Of a DNA stretch of 64,000 bases, positions 7,687-16,427 are shown piece by piece. Source of the DNA: Pseudomonas trivialis (GTDB lineage: Bacteria > Pseudomonadota > Gammaproteobacteria > Pseudomonadales > Pseudomonadaceae). Position 1 is the first letter of the stretch; every line of letters begins with the position of its first letter. The stretch spans positions 21,856 through 85,855 of the forward strand of contig NZ_JYLK01000020.1 of NCBI RefSeq assembly GCF_001439805.1, in the 5' to 3' direction. The translations under genes and the position numbers were made by a program. Under the pieces are notes generated by a model. The model saw only the letters and a program-made list of their open reading frames with translations, was not told the DNA's origin and did not search any database.

Positions 7687-9072
7687 ATGCGCCAAATCTG
7701 GAAATCTTTTCGAGCCCTTTATTTCGCCTCTCTAATGATGCTGATCGGCTCAGGCCTGCTCAGTACTTACCTGGCGCTGCGCCTGGCGGCTGACCATGTG
7801 GACAGCCTGTGGGTGGGTGCCTTGATGGCCGCCAACTATTTCGGCCTGGTGCTGGGCGGCAAAATCGGGCACCGCCTGATCGCACGCGTCGGGCATATTC
7901 GTGCCTATGCCACCTGTGCCGGCATCGTCGGTGCGGCCGTGCTGGGCCATGGTCTGATCAACTGGTTGCCGGCCTGGATCGTGCTGCGGGTCATTGTGGG
8001 CCTGGGCATGATGTGTCAATACATGGTCATCGAGAGCTGGCTCAATGAACAAGCCGAGGCCAAACAGCGGGGCTTGGTATTCAGCGGTTACATGATCGCG
8101 TCCTACCTGGGGCTGGTGCTGGGTCAGTTGATTCTGGTGATGCATCCGGAGTTGGGTCTGGAGTTGCTGATGCTAGTGGCTTTGTGCTTCGCCCTGTGCC
8201 TGGTGCCAGTGGCCATGACGCGCCGCATTCACCCGGCACCCCTGCACCCGGCACCGATGGAGCCGCGCTTCTTTATAAAGCGCGTGCCGCAGTCACTGAG
8301 TACGGTGCTGGGGGCGGGGTTGATCGTCGGTTCGTTCTACGGTTTGGCGCCGCTGTATGCGTCCCAGCAGGGGCTGACCACCGAGCAGGTCGGCCTGTTC
8401 ATGGGGTCGTGCATTTTCGCTGGGTTGTTGGTGCAGTGGCCGTTGGGCTGGCTGTCGGACCGTTATGACCGCGCGCTGCTGATCCGCTGTTTCGCCTTGT
8501 GTCTGGCGGTGGCGGCATTGCCCTTGGCGATCATGACCAAGGTGCCTCTGGAAGTGTTGTTCGTTGCTGGCTTTTTCTGTTCGCTGGTGCAGTTCTGCCT
8601 GTATCCGCTGGCCGTGGCGTTTTCCAATGACCATGTCGAGGGGGATCGTCGCGTGTCGCTCACGGCCATGCTGCTGGTGACGTACGGCGTCGGTGCCAGC
8701 ATCGGGCCGCTGTTGGCCGGTGTGGTCATGAAGATGTTTGGCAGCCACATGCTGTATGCGTTTTTCAGCCTGTGTGCCTTGGTCCTCGTGTGGCGTATTC
8801 GGCCGAAGGCGGTGACCAACCTGCATCAGGTGGACGATGCGCCGCTGCACCACGTAGCGATGCCTGACAGCATGTCCAGCTCGCCACTGGTGGCTGCGCT
8901 GGATCCGCGCGTGGACGAGGCGGTCGTGCAGGAACAGATGCAGACGCCGGTTCCAGATCCTGAGCCTGAACCCGAGTCGCCGTCACCGGTTGACGAGCCA
9001 GGCGCGGAAGAATCCACGGAGCCAGCGGACCCGGATGAACACCCTCATGACCTGAGCAGGGCGCGCCCCTGA
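7687..9072 (+). CDS. MFS transporter, YcaD-like
   Basis: Predicted inner-membrane permease of 461 residues with about twelve hydrophobic segments between residues 10 and 385 and the MFS inter-helix motif GGKIGHRLIARVGH (about residues 57-70). The second-half counterpart is GWLSDRYDRAL. The sequence most resembles the YcaD/UPF0226 branch of MFS, whose substrate is unknown. Residues 400-461 form an unusual acidic, proline-rich tail (PDPEPEPESPSP), probably a disordered cytoplasmic extension. AAGGAG lies 15 bases upstream of the ATG. It stands alone and ends at a bidirectional terminator. Confidence 0.85.
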   Translation: MRQIWKSFRALYFASLMMLIGSGLLSTYLALRLAADHVDSLWVGALMAANYFGLVLGGKIGHRLIARVGHIRAYATCAGIVGAAVLGHGLINWLPAWIVLRVIVGLGMMCQYMVIESWLNEQAEAKQRGLVFSGYMIASYLGLVLGQLILVMHPELGLELLMLVALCFALCLVPVAMTRRIHPAPLHPAPMEPRFFIKRVPQSLSTVLGAGLIVGSFYGLAPLYASQQGLTTEQVGLFMGSCIFAGLLVQWPLGWLSDRYDRALLIRCFALCLAVAALPLAIMTKVPLEVLFVAGFFCSLVQFCLYPLAVAFSNDHVEGDRRVSLTAMLLVTYGVGASIGPLLAGVVMKMFGSHMLYAFFSLCALVLVWRIRPKAVTNLHQVDDAPLHHVAMPDSMSSSPLVAALDPRVDEAVVQEQMQTPVPDPEPEPESPSPVDEPGAEESTEPADPDEHPHDLSRARP

Positions 9073-9076
9073 AAGC

Positions 9077-9114
9077 AAAAACGGGCAGATCCCATCAGGA
9101 TCTGCCCGTTTTTT
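9077..9114. terminator. Bidirectional terminator between the MFS gene and ycgR
   Basis: AACGGGCAGATCC-CATCA-GGATCTGCCCGTT flanked by an A-run and a T-run, so it can serve both converging genes. Confidence 0.85.
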
Positions 9115-9130
9115 GTCGCGATTGGCGCTG

Positions 9131-9880
9131 TCAGAAATCGTCGTCCTTGTCGAACCGACGTGCTTCACGTTGCAACTGGTACACAAACCGTTCGACCTGG
9201 CGTTGTACCAGGCCGCTCATGTTGTGAAAACGAACGCCAGCGAAGGTGGTATTGATGCGGTCTTCGAAATGCAGGTGACGCAATTCGACAGACGTGGTCA
9301 TGCTGCCAAAAGGCAGGGCGGCGATAAAACGGTCGTACACCTGGCCCAGTTGCAGGCGCTCCGAGATATCGCCTTCGAAGCGCAGTTTGCAGCCGGTGGC
9401 GGAAATATCCAGCAGTTTTCCATTGACGGGAAATTTGAGCCTTTCGCCACCCAATTCGATGTTCACCAGTTGGGCCAGCTTCAGCGCGGCGCGGAAGGCA
9501 TTGCGGCGCTGATGATAAACCACCTCGCTCGGCATGCTGCCGGTATAGATACGGTGGCCGTCTTTCTCGCTGATGGCGAGGGTGCCGTTGCTTTCCCAGG
9601 CGACACGCACGCCGTCGTGGAAGCCCTCGATGCGAAAGGGTTCACCGCTTTCAAGGTGACGCTCGCCATCGCGCGGGATCATTTCGTCCATGATCAGGAT
9701 TTTGCCGTCACGGTCCACGTCCACCAGGTAGCTCTGGAAGCGCTGGCTGCGTTCGTGGAAGGTGATGATCAGCGGGTCGTGGCTTTCCTGCAGCATCCGC
9801 AATGTGCTGGCGATTTCCAGAGGCGTGGTGAGCACCTTGGGTGGCTGCGGAGCGTCTTCCGCATTAAGGGCATTGAACAC
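9131..9880 (-). CDS. ycgR: Flagellar brake protein with PilZ domain (YcgR/FlgZ)
   Basis: Binds c-di-GMP and slows or biases the flagellar motor. It has an N-terminal YcgR domain followed by a PilZ domain whose ligand motifs are intact: RRNAFR (about residues 124-129) and DISATG (about 157-162). I prefer the GTG at 9880, which has GGAGA/GGAAG upstream and gives a 249-residue protein beginning with VFNALN. An ATG at 9928 would add 16 residues but has no ribosome site. It lies downstream of flgM and flgN on the same strand, the usual Pseudomonas trio. Confidence 0.93.
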   Translation of the reverse strand: MFNALNAEDAPQPPKVLTTPLEIASTLRMLQESHDPLIITFHERSQRFQSYLVDVDRDGKILIMDEMIPRDGERHLESGEPFRIEGFHDGVRVAWESNGTLAISEKDGHRIYTGSMPSEVVYHQRRNAFRAALKLAQLVNIELGGERLKFPVNGKLLDISATGCKLRFEGDISERLQLGQVYDRFIAALPFGSMTTSVELRHLHFEDRINTTFAGVRFHNMSGLVQRQVERFVYQLQREARRFDKDDDF

Positions 9881-9976
9881 GGTTCTTCCATCTCCAGACA
9901 ATATACGACTACTCGCAAGAACCGGCATTTTGCCAGTATGTAGCGCGCCTTGGATAGGCCGCGCTGCAAACCCGCG

Positions 9977-10447
9977 TCAGGCTTGGCTGCGGGTACTGGG
10001 TTTGACCAGGCGGGAGGTGGAACCCTGAGCGTTGTACAGCGCAGGTGGCTCACCGCCATGAAGTATACGCAACTGATTGGCGGTCGTAGCTTGCTGCAAC
10101 TGGATCGACTGGCCGTTGAGCAGGTTGGCTTCCTGGCACTGGGTGAGCAATTGGTTAAGCGCTTTGCTTTGGGCCAGCAATTGTTCGCCCACCGAAGAGT
10201 GGCTGGCCAACTGGGCGAGGCCGTCATGGTCGGCCGGCAGGCCAAGGCTGGTCAGAATCTGGCTGCGCTTCTTGCCGTGCTGTTCGAGCAGAACAATCAA
10301 CGATTGTTTGCGCGCCAGGATTTCTTCGAGCAACGGCATATCCCGGCCGTAGAGGGCCAGGGATTCCTCTTTAAGCAGCTCGAGCAATTGTTGCGTCGGC
10401 GCCAGATCATCAATGATCAGTTCAAGCAAGGTTTCGTCGTGGTGCAT
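9977..10447 (-). CDS. flgN: Flagellar export chaperone FlgN
   Basis: Cytoplasmic chaperone for the hook-filament junction proteins FlgK and FlgL. The 156-residue protein is almost entirely helical with Leu/Gln-rich heptads (for example LLELLKEESLAL), a basic middle (RKQSLIVLLEQHGKKR) and a disordered Ser/Arg C terminus. It follows flgM by 48 bases in the same direction and shares its likely sigma-28 promoter. Confidence 0.92.
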   Translation of the reverse strand: MHHDETLLELIIDDLAPTQQLLELLKEESLALYGRDMPLLEEILARKQSLIVLLEQHGKKRSQILTSLGLPADHDGLAQLASHSSVGEQLLAQSKALNQLLTQCQEANLLNGQSIQLQQATTANQLRILHGGEPPALYNAQGSTSRLVKPSTRSQA

Positions 10448-10495
10448 GGCAGGCCTTGGGGTTTAAGCGTCCAAAAGCCCGGCGCAGGCCAGTGC

Positions 10496-10822
10496 CTAGC
10501 GCTCGGCTTCGAAATTAAGCAGCTTGCTGGCTACGCGGTTGCTGTCGACTTTATAGCTGCCATCGGCGATCGCCTGTTTCAATTCGGCCACGCGGGCTTT
10601 GTTGACAACCGGTTGGTCGCGCAGCGAGTCAGTGACCTTCTGCAACTGCTGAGCCTCATTGCTCAAGTGTACGGATTCCCCGCTCTGGCTGGCGCTGGCC
10701 TGTTCCGTCTTCGCGGCAGGCGCTGGCTGGGCCTTGGCTTCCGCGCTCTCTTTGGTGCCACTGGTGCGCGTAGTGCCTGGCAATGCCGGGGAGTTATTTA
10801 AACGGCTGAAATCGATGACCAT
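10496..10822 (-). CDS. flgM: Anti-sigma-28 factor FlgM
   Basis: Holds sigma factor FliA inactive until it is exported through the completed hook. The 108-residue product has the family start MVIDFSRL, an Ala/Pro/Lys-rich unstructured middle, and the C-terminal sigma-binding helices (residues 60-105) with VNKARVAELKQAIADG and SNRVASKLLNFE. A near-consensus FliA promoter lies about 40 bases upstream, so FliA drives its own inhibitor. First gene of flgM-flgN-ycgR. Confidence 0.95.
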   Translation of the reverse strand: MVIDFSRLNNSPALPGTTRTSGTKESAEAKAQPAPAAKTEQASASQSGESVHLSNEAQQLQKVTDSLRDQPVVNKARVAELKQAIADGSYKVDSNRVASKLLNFEAER

Positions 10823-10858
10823 GATAAAAAACCTCTGGGTATTTGGACGCTTGCCATG

Positions 10859-10885
10859 TTTTCGGCCTTACCCAAACAAACTTTA
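10859..10885 (-). promoter_or_regulatory. Sigma-28 (FliA) promoter of flgM
   Basis: On the minus strand: TAAAGTTT, 11 bases, GCCGAAAA, against the consensus TAAAGTTT-N11-GCCGATAA. Fifteen of sixteen conserved positions match, including the whole -35 element. Confidence 0.85.
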
Positions 10886-10963
10886 GGCTCGATTGACAAT
10901 AAAACTGCGCGCACGGACTTCTCGCCCACAGTGTAGGAAAACCCAGCGTCCTGTACCAGTGCT

Positions 10964-11722
10964 CTATAAAGCCACCTCCACTTGCCCGGGGGCCGTTACA
11001 CGCGCCTTGATCACGCGGTTGGAGTTGAGGTTCTTCACCCGGATCTGTTCACTCATGCCGCCGTTGGACAGCGCTTCCCCTGGCATTCTTACGTTCAGCC
11101 CGCCGCTGCTGGCGGAGATCACCACCTGATCGCCCTTGCGAACGACCTCGGCTTGCTCCAGATGCACAAGGGTTATCACTTGGTCGGTAACCACCGGTCG
11201 GGTAAGTTTCTGCCCGATGGCCTGGTCGACCGAGGTCAGATAGCCCTGGCTGATCTGACTGATGTCGCGTTCACGCAGCATCACATCCTCGAAACCGATG
11301 ATGCCGGTGCGTTTAAGCGGTCGCGCCACTACTACCACTTCGCGGAACAATTTGACCTGCGCCGGCACAAACACGGTCCAGGGCGACGCGCCTTCGCAAC
11401 GTACTTTTACCGTTACACGCCCGATTGGTTGGGCCGGGCTTTCCAGGCTGGCTGTCAATTCCTTGTCGCACATCGGCATGCGCAGACGCGGGTCGAGCTG
11501 CTTGACCTCGATCTCATAACGGCCGGGCGTCTGTGTGCTCGCCAGATAATCTTCTACAGTGAACTCAAGAAAGCCCTGAGTGACGCCGATAAGGAGATCA
11601 GGCAGGGTGACGTTGTCGGCGCGAGCCGCTGCGCCTGAGCCCAAGGCAAGTAATGCCAGCGTGACGCAAAGCAATCTGCGGTACGTTGGAAGGCGTCGGG
11701 AAACTGTCGTTTTAAGGTCCAT
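10964..11722 (-). CDS. flgA: Flagellar basal body P-ring formation protein FlgA
   Basis: Periplasmic chaperone for P-ring assembly by FlgI. The 252-residue product has an N-terminal signal (basic RRLPTYRR, hydrophobic LLCVTLALLALGSG, cleavage probably after ARA near residue 36) and a C-terminal SAF/ChapFlgA domain, about residues 125-250, ending with VTAPGQVEVAL. I chose the ATG at 11722; the longer in-frame start at 11779 adds residues ahead of the signal. It is divergent from cheV, with about 80 bases between. Confidence 0.93.
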   Translation of the reverse strand: MDLKTTVSRRLPTYRRLLCVTLALLALGSGAAARADNVTLPDLLIGVTQGFLEFTVEDYLASTQTPGRYEIEVKQLDPRLRMPMCDKELTASLESPAQPIGRVTVKVRCEGASPWTVFVPAQVKLFREVVVVARPLKRTGIIGFEDVMLRERDISQISQGYLTSVDQAIGQKLTRPVVTDQVITLVHLEQAEVVRKGDQVVISASSGGLNVRMPGEALSNGGMSEQIRVKNLNSNRVIKARVTAPGQVEVAL

Positions 11723-11803
11723 GACCAATAAATAGCAAAGCTCGTGCCGTTTAGAGTGGAGTGCGCGTCGCACCCCCAAAGGTTTTAGCGTAGGAGTCTG
11801 GGC

Positions 11804-12736
11804 ATGGCAGGTGTAATGGATTCAGTAAACCAGCGCACACAGCTGGTAGGGCAGAATCGCCTCGAGTTGCTGCTGTTTCGTCTGGACGGCAAGCAGCTGT
11901 ATGGCATCAACGTGTTTAAAGTACGGGAAGTGCTGCAGTGCCCCAAGCTGACAATCATGCCCAAGTCCAGCCCGGTGGTGTGTGGCGTGGCCAACATCCG
12001 GGGCGCGACCATTCCGATTCTTGACCTGGCATTGGCCACTAGCGCCGCCGGGTTGCAGGACCGTCAGAACCCGTTCGTGATCATCACCGAGTACAACACC
12101 AAGACCCAGGGTTTCCTGGTGCGCTCGGTGGAGCGCATCGTCAACATGAACTGGGAAGAGATCCATCCGCCGCCCAAGGGTACCGGTCGCGATCACTACC
12201 TCACGGCAGTGACGCGGGTCGATAACCAGTTGGTGGAAATCATCGACGTGGAGAAGATCCTCGCCGAAGTGGCACCGACCTCGGAAACCATTTCGGTGGG
12301 CGTGGTGGATGCCGACACGGCGCACAAGGCGATTTCGTTGCGTGTGCTGACGGTGGATGACTCCTCCGTGGCGCGCAAGCAGGTGACCCGTTGCCTGCAA
12401 ACCGTCGGCGTGGAAGTGGTGGCCCTCAATGATGGTCGCCAGGCCCTGGATTACCTGCGCAAGCTGGTGGACGAGGGCAAGAAGCCGGAAGAGGAATTCC
12501 TGATGATGATTTCCGACATCGAGATGCCGGAAATGGACGGCTACACCCTGACGGCCGAGATACGCAACGATCCACGCATGCAAAAACTGCATATCATCCT
12601 GCATACTTCGTTGTCGGGTGTATTCAATCAGGCCATGGTCAAGAAAGTCGGTGCCGATGACTTCCTCGCCAAATTCCGCCCTGATGACCTCGCATCCCGG
12701 GTAGTCGACCGGATCAAGGCAGCAGATCACGGCTAG
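11804..12736 (+). CDS. cheV: Chemotaxis coupling protein CheV
   Basis: Hybrid adaptor linking receptors to CheA. In 310 residues it has a CheW-like domain (about 20-165) and a receiver domain (about 180-305) with the acidic pocket LTVDDSS, phospho-acceptor Asp in ISDIEMPEMDG (about residue 237) and the DFLAKF lysine. GGAG lies ahead of the ATG at 11804. It stands directly upstream of cheR, 43 bases apart, and the pair is probably co-transcribed. Confidence 0.96.
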   Translation: MAGVMDSVNQRTQLVGQNRLELLLFRLDGKQLYGINVFKVREVLQCPKLTIMPKSSPVVCGVANIRGATIPILDLALATSAAGLQDRQNPFVIITEYNTKTQGFLVRSVERIVNMNWEEIHPPPKGTGRDHYLTAVTRVDNQLVEIIDVEKILAEVAPTSETISVGVVDADTAHKAISLRVLTVDDSSVARKQVTRCLQTVGVEVVALNDGRQALDYLRKLVDEGKKPEEEFLMMISDIEMPEMDGYTLTAEIRNDPRMQKLHIILHTSLSGVFNQAMVKKVGADDFLAKFRPDDLASRVVDRIKAADHG

Positions 12737-12779
12737 GGGGATTTCCCCTGGCGGTCACACGATTTAAGAGGCGGTATCT

Positions 12780-13607
12780 TTGTCTACGGGTAATTTGGAT
12801 TTCGAACAGTTCCGGGTCTTCCTGGAAAAGGCCTGTGGCATATTGCTCGGTGAAAACAAGCAATATCTGGTATCCAGCCGCCTCAACAAACTGATGGAGC
12901 AGCAGGGCATCAAGTCCCTGGGCGAACTGGTACAGCGCATCCAGGGCCAGCCGCGCAGCGGGCTCAAGGAAATGGTGGTCGATGCCATGACCACCAACGA
13001 AACCCTGTGGTTTCGCGACACCTACCCGTTCGAGGTGCTCAAGAACAGAGTGCTGCCGGAGGCTATCAAGGCCAGTCCGGGTCAGCGCCTGCGGATCTGG
13101 TCGGCCGCCTGTTCGTCAGGGCAGGAGCCTTTTTCGATCTCGATGGCCATCGATGAATTCGAGCGGACCAATATCGGCCAGTTGAAAGCCGGTGCGCAGA
13201 TCGTCGCCACCGACCTGTCCGGCACCATGCTCAACAACTGCAAGACCGGCGAGTACGACAGCCTGGCCCTGGGCCGTGGCCTGTCGCCGGAGCGACTGCA
13301 ACGTTTCTTCGACCCCAAGGGCGCAGGACGCTGGGCAGTGAAGGCGCCGATCAAGAGCCGGGTGGAGTTTCGCTCGTTCAACCTGCTCGACAGCTACGCC
13401 AGCCTGGGCAAGTTCGACATGGTGTTCTGCCGTAACGTGCTGATCTACTTCTCGGCCGAGGTGAAGAAAGACATCCTGTTGCGCATTCACGGCACCCTCA
13501 AGCGCGGCGGTTATCTGTTCCTCGGTGCTTCGGAGGCACTCAACGGTCTGCCGGATCATTACCAGATGGTGCAATGCAGTCCCGGGATTATTTACCAGGC
13601 CAAGTGA
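12780..13607 (+). CDS. cheR: Chemotaxis protein methyltransferase CheR
   Basis: Transfers methyl groups from SAM to receptor glutamates during adaptation. The 275-residue product has the all-helical N domain (residues 1-80) and a Rossmann SAM-binding domain with WSAACSSGQEPFS (about residues 101-113), the ATDLSG acidic strand and FDMVFCRNVLIYF. Translation starts at TTG 12780, preceded by AAGAGG; no ATG would keep the conserved LDFEQFR start. It lacks the C-terminal pentapeptide-binding or TPR additions. Confidence 0.95.
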   Translation: MSTGNLDFEQFRVFLEKACGILLGENKQYLVSSRLNKLMEQQGIKSLGELVQRIQGQPRSGLKEMVVDAMTTNETLWFRDTYPFEVLKNRVLPEAIKASPGQRLRIWSAACSSGQEPFSISMAIDEFERTNIGQLKAGAQIVATDLSGTMLNNCKTGEYDSLALGRGLSPERLQRFFDPKGAGRWAVKAPIKSRVEFRSFNLLDSYASLGKFDMVFCRNVLIYFSAEVKKDILLRIHGTLKRGGYLFLGASEALNGLPDHYQMVQCSPGIIYQAK

Positions 13608-13618
13608 TGTTCACTTGA

Positions 13619-13656
13619 AAAAAAACGGGAGGCCCTGCAAAGGCCTCCCGTTTTTT
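13619..13656. terminator. Terminator after cheR
   Basis: ACGGGAGGCC-CTGCAAA-GGCCTCCCGT with A- and T-runs on both sides, able to stop both cheR and the converging gene. Confidence 0.85.
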
Positions 13657-13693
13657 ATGCATGCAGCGAACCGCATCATTCAGCCGACCTTAC

Positions 13694-14476
13694 TTAGGGC
13701 CTGGGCTGTATTCGTATATTGCTCAGGGATAAGCGATGAATCCCGCTGGGCACTCGCTGGTTAAAAATACCCAGCCGCACATCGCCTGTCAGCGTTGCGG
13801 TGAATGACCCGCGCCCGGTTTGCGGTTGGGCCTTGGTAATATTTTGTACGGCTGCGCCGATCGGGCTGCCGTTCACCGTCATGTGCAGGGTCGAGCCATC
13901 GGCGGCGGACGAACCGCCAATGACCTCAAAGCTGCAATCATAGGTGCGGCCCGCGATTACCGGAACAGCGCGGGTAATGATGTGAGCACTGCTCGCCTGG
14001 CTGATGAGCACGTCAACGACCACACTGCTATTGATGACATGCAATAGCCCGCCTGTATAAGGGCCCTGAGGGACCCAACCCTGGAAAGTATCATCGCTGA
14101 AATCCCATACAGCGCCAGGCAGTGGCGTGACGATGGGGCTTGAGTTGATAAGGACTCTCGCGGCTGGCGCAGCGGAGTTGCTACCTGCACGGTTGATGGT
14201 CAGCAGCAATAGCACGATTTTGCCTACGCTGGCTTCAACAAAGCCTTTAGGTATCAAAAACTCGATTCTGGGAGCGTTCGTAGCAATCAGAAAGCTTTGA
14301 TTGAACTCGCCACCGCGTACGCTGCTGCTCAGGGTCAAAAAAACCCGGTCATTCGGCATGACCGGGAAATCGGCTGTCAGTCCGGCGCTGTTACCGCTAA
14401 TAAGTCGTGTGTTCAACTCCGGCGGGGTGGACGCTGAGTTTTGTTCGTTGAATCTTGGCGGCGGGATAATCAGCAT
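13694..14476 (-). CDS. Uncharacterised beta-rich protein inserted in the flagellar cluster
   Basis: A 260-residue product I do not recognise. The N-terminal 125 residues are Ser/Asn/Pro-rich beta-type sequence, without a signal peptide. From about residue 130 (VWDFSDDTFQGW) to the end it looks like a carbohydrate-binding-module jelly roll: alternating strands, a C-terminal LSLSNIRI strand, and Trp/Tyr/Gly positions typical of CBM4/9-like folds. I chose the ATG at 14476 for its AGAGG ribosome site. It opposes the surrounding che/flg genes and has its own palindromic upstream region. The CBM-like fold is inferred by eye only. Confidence 0.6.
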   Translation of the reverse strand: MLIIPPPRFNEQNSASTPPELNTRLISGNSAGLTADFPVMPNDRVFLTLSSSVRGGEFNQSFLIATNAPRIEFLIPKGFVEASVGKIVLLLLTINRAGSNSAAPAARVLINSSPIVTPLPGAVWDFSDDTFQGWVPQGPYTGGLLHVINSSVVVDVLISQASSAHIITRAVPVIAGRTYDCSFEVIGGSSAADGSTLHMTVNGSPIGAAVQNITKAQPQTGRGSFTATLTGDVRLGIFNQRVPSGIHRLSLSNIRIQPRP

Positions 14477-14542
14477 TTCAAACCTCTGCGGCATACATCA
14501 AGGGTATTGGCCGAATAAGGCACTCAGACCCCAGGCACTGCA

Positions 14543-14579
14543 ACTGTCAGAAATGACAGTTAGGACCAGCGGTGGTCCT
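14543..14579. promoter_or_regulatory. Two adjacent perfect palindromes upstream of the unknown gene
   Basis: ACTGTCA-GAAA-TGACAGT (14543-14560) and AGGACCA-GCGG-TGGTCCT (14562-14579), each with 7-bp perfect arms and a 4-base centre, one base apart. They lie 67-103 bases upstream of the 14476 start. They could be operators or RNA hairpins. The rest of the 14477-14742 region holds GC-rich sequence with repeated TTGCCGCTTT words and no gene. Confidence 0.45.
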
Positions 14580-14742
14580 GTCCCACCGCCAACTGACGTT
14601 ATCGCCTGATTGCCACCTCTGCGTAAAAGCGGCAAACCCGATTGCCGCTTTACTGGCGCCATGCGGAAGCCTGTTGCCGCTTTTCTGGCATTGGCACGGC
14701 ATCGGTCCCGCGCAAGCCCTTGAATTCAGGGGCTTGGGCACA

Positions 14743-14759
14743 TTGGCATGCGCCTTGCT
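14743..14759 (+). promoter_or_regulatory. Sigma-54 promoter of flgBCDE
   Basis: TTGGCATG-CGCC-TTGCT: GG and GC dinucleotides at -24/-12 with correct spacing, 43 bases upstream of flgB. In Pseudomonas this class of flagellar operon is activated by FleQ with RpoN. Confidence 0.85.
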
Positions 14760-14802
14760 ATAACCTCGTTACGAACAGCAGGTCAGCCTAAAGGTTTCCG
14801 CC

Positions 14803-15210
14803 ATGAGCATCAGCTTCGATAAAGCGCTCGGTATTCACGAACAAGCCCTGGGCTTTCGCGCAAAGCGTGCCGAAGTCCTGGCCAACAACATTGCCAACGC
14901 CGACACCCCGAACTACAAGGCTCGGGACCTGGACTTCTCCGCCGTGCTCGCTGCACAGCAGGACAAGACCCAGAACGGCACCTTCGCCTTGAACATGACC
15001 AACAGCCGTCATATTGAAGCGCAAGGCCTGAGCAATGGTGACGAGTCGTTGCTGTATCGCACGCCGATGCAGCCGTCGATCGACCAGAACACCGTCGATG
15101 CCCAGCTGGAACAGTCGAACTACGCCGAGAACTCGGTGAACTTCCAGGCCAGCTTCACCCTGCTCAACAGCAAATTCAAAGGGCTGATGTCTGCCCTGCG
15201 TGGAGAGTAA
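14803..15210 (+). CDS. flgB: Flagellar proximal rod protein FlgB
   Basis: Rod subunit of the basal body, exported by the flagellar type III system. The 135-residue product has the rod/hook N-terminal motif (LANNIANADTPNYKARDLDF, residues 27-46) and the C-terminal amphipathic helix with NSVNFQASFTLLNSKFKGL. No cleaved signal, as expected. First gene of flgBCDE, three bases before flgC. Confidence 0.96.
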   Translation: MSISFDKALGIHEQALGFRAKRAEVLANNIANADTPNYKARDLDFSAVLAAQQDKTQNGTFALNMTNSRHIEAQGLSNGDESLLYRTPMQPSIDQNTVDAQLEQSNYAENSVNFQASFTLLNSKFKGLMSALRGE

Positions 15211-15213
15211 GCC

Positions 15214-15657
15214 ATGTCCCTGTCCAGTGTTTTCAACATTGCCGGTAGCGGCATGAGCGCCCAGACCACGCGCCTCAATACCGTCGCCAGCAACATCGCC
15301 AACGCCGAGACCGTGTCTTCGAGCATTGACCAGACTTACCGCGCGCGCCACCCGGTATTCGCCACCATGTTCCAGGGCGGGCAGAGCGGCGGCAGCGATT
15401 CGTTGTTTCAGGATCAGGGCAGTGCAGGCTCCGGCGTGCAGGTGCTGGGTGTGGTCGAGGACCAGAGCAACCTCGAAGCACGTTATGAGCCCAACCATCC
15501 TGCAGCGAACGAAAAGGGGTATGTCTACTACCCCAACGTCAACGTGGTCGAGGAAATGGCGGACATGATCTCGGCCAGCCGCTCGTTCCAGACCAACGCG
15601 GAAATGATGAATACCGCCAAAACCATGATGCAGAAGGTCCTGACCCTGGGTCAGTGA
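15214..15657 (+). CDS. flgC: Flagellar proximal rod protein FlgC
   Basis: Rod subunit that assembles with FlgB and FlgF. In 147 residues it shows the N-terminal rod motif (TVASNIANAETVSSS) and the C-terminal helix ISASRSFQTNAEMM typical of rod/hook proteins. GGAGAG just before the flgB stop serves as ribosome site. Confidence 0.96.
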   Translation: MSLSSVFNIAGSGMSAQTTRLNTVASNIANAETVSSSIDQTYRARHPVFATMFQGGQSGGSDSLFQDQGSAGSGVQVLGVVEDQSNLEARYEPNHPAANEKGYVYYPNVNVVEEMADMISASRSFQTNAEMMNTAKTMMQKVLTLGQ

Positions 15658-15673
15658 TAAGGGGCGCCAACTA

Positions 15674-16396
15674 ATGGCCATCGTTGATACGTCAAACAAC
15701 TCGGCAGTCCAGGACCTTTTCAATTCCAAGGTCAAGACCGCCCAGGACAATACCAGCCTCAGCAGCGCCGCCGCAGGTGCGACGGGCAGCCAGGCAATGG
15801 GCAAGGATGCTTTCCTGAAGCTGCTGGTGACCCAGTTGAAAAACCAGGACCCCTTGTCGCCTCAGGACAACGGTGCGTTCGTGGCCCAACTGGCACAGTT
15901 CAGCAGCCTTGAAGGCATCAACAACCTGAACGACTCGGTCAAGGCGATTTCCACCAACGTCACCTCGTCACAGGCGCTGCAAGCGTCCTCGCTGGTGGGT
16001 CGTTCGGTGATTACCCAGACCGACAGAACACTGGTCGACACCAGCAAGAGCATGACCGGCTCGGTGAATGTGCTGGCGTCGGTGGGCAATGTCGCGGTCA
16101 AGATCACCGACAAGGACGGCAACACCGTGCGCACCCTCGACATGGGTGCGCAAAGCGCCGGCTCCCAGAGCTTTATCTGGGACGGCAAGAACGACAAGGG
16201 TGAGGTTGCGGCTGCCGGGACTTACACGTTCACGGCCACCACCAAGAATGACGCGGGCGATTCCGTCGCCCTGGCCACCTCGCTGCCGGCAACGGTAACA
16301 AGCGTGACCCTGAGCCAGACCGGCGGCGAAATGCTGCTCAACCTGGCAGGCGGAAGCAGTATCAAGCAGTCGCAGATCCAGACCATCGGTTTATAG
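15674..16396 (+). CDS. flgD: Flagellar hook assembly (capping) protein FlgD
   Basis: Scaffold that caps the growing hook and is discarded later. The 240-residue product has the conserved N-terminal export and capping segment (MGKDAFLKLLVTQLKNQDPL, about residues 38-57), then the FlgD Ig-like and tudor-like domains with DGKNDKGEVAAAGTYTF. GGGG precedes the ATG. It lies between flgC and flgE in the operon. Confidence 0.95.
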   Translation: MAIVDTSNNSAVQDLFNSKVKTAQDNTSLSSAAAGATGSQAMGKDAFLKLLVTQLKNQDPLSPQDNGAFVAQLAQFSSLEGINNLNDSVKAISTNVTSSQALQASSLVGRSVITQTDRTLVDTSKSMTGSVNVLASVGNVAVKITDKDGNTVRTLDMGAQSAGSQSFIWDGKNDKGEVAAAGTYTFTATTKNDAGDSVALATSLPATVTSVTLSQTGGEMLLNLAGGSSIKQSQIQTIGL

Positions 16397-16427
16397 AGCC
16401 CGCTAACTACGGTGCAAGGAGAAATAC

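Noticed and set aside
9131..9928. Longer ycgR from the ATG at 9928
   Set aside because: No ribosome site there, whereas GTG 9880 has one; kept only as an alternative.
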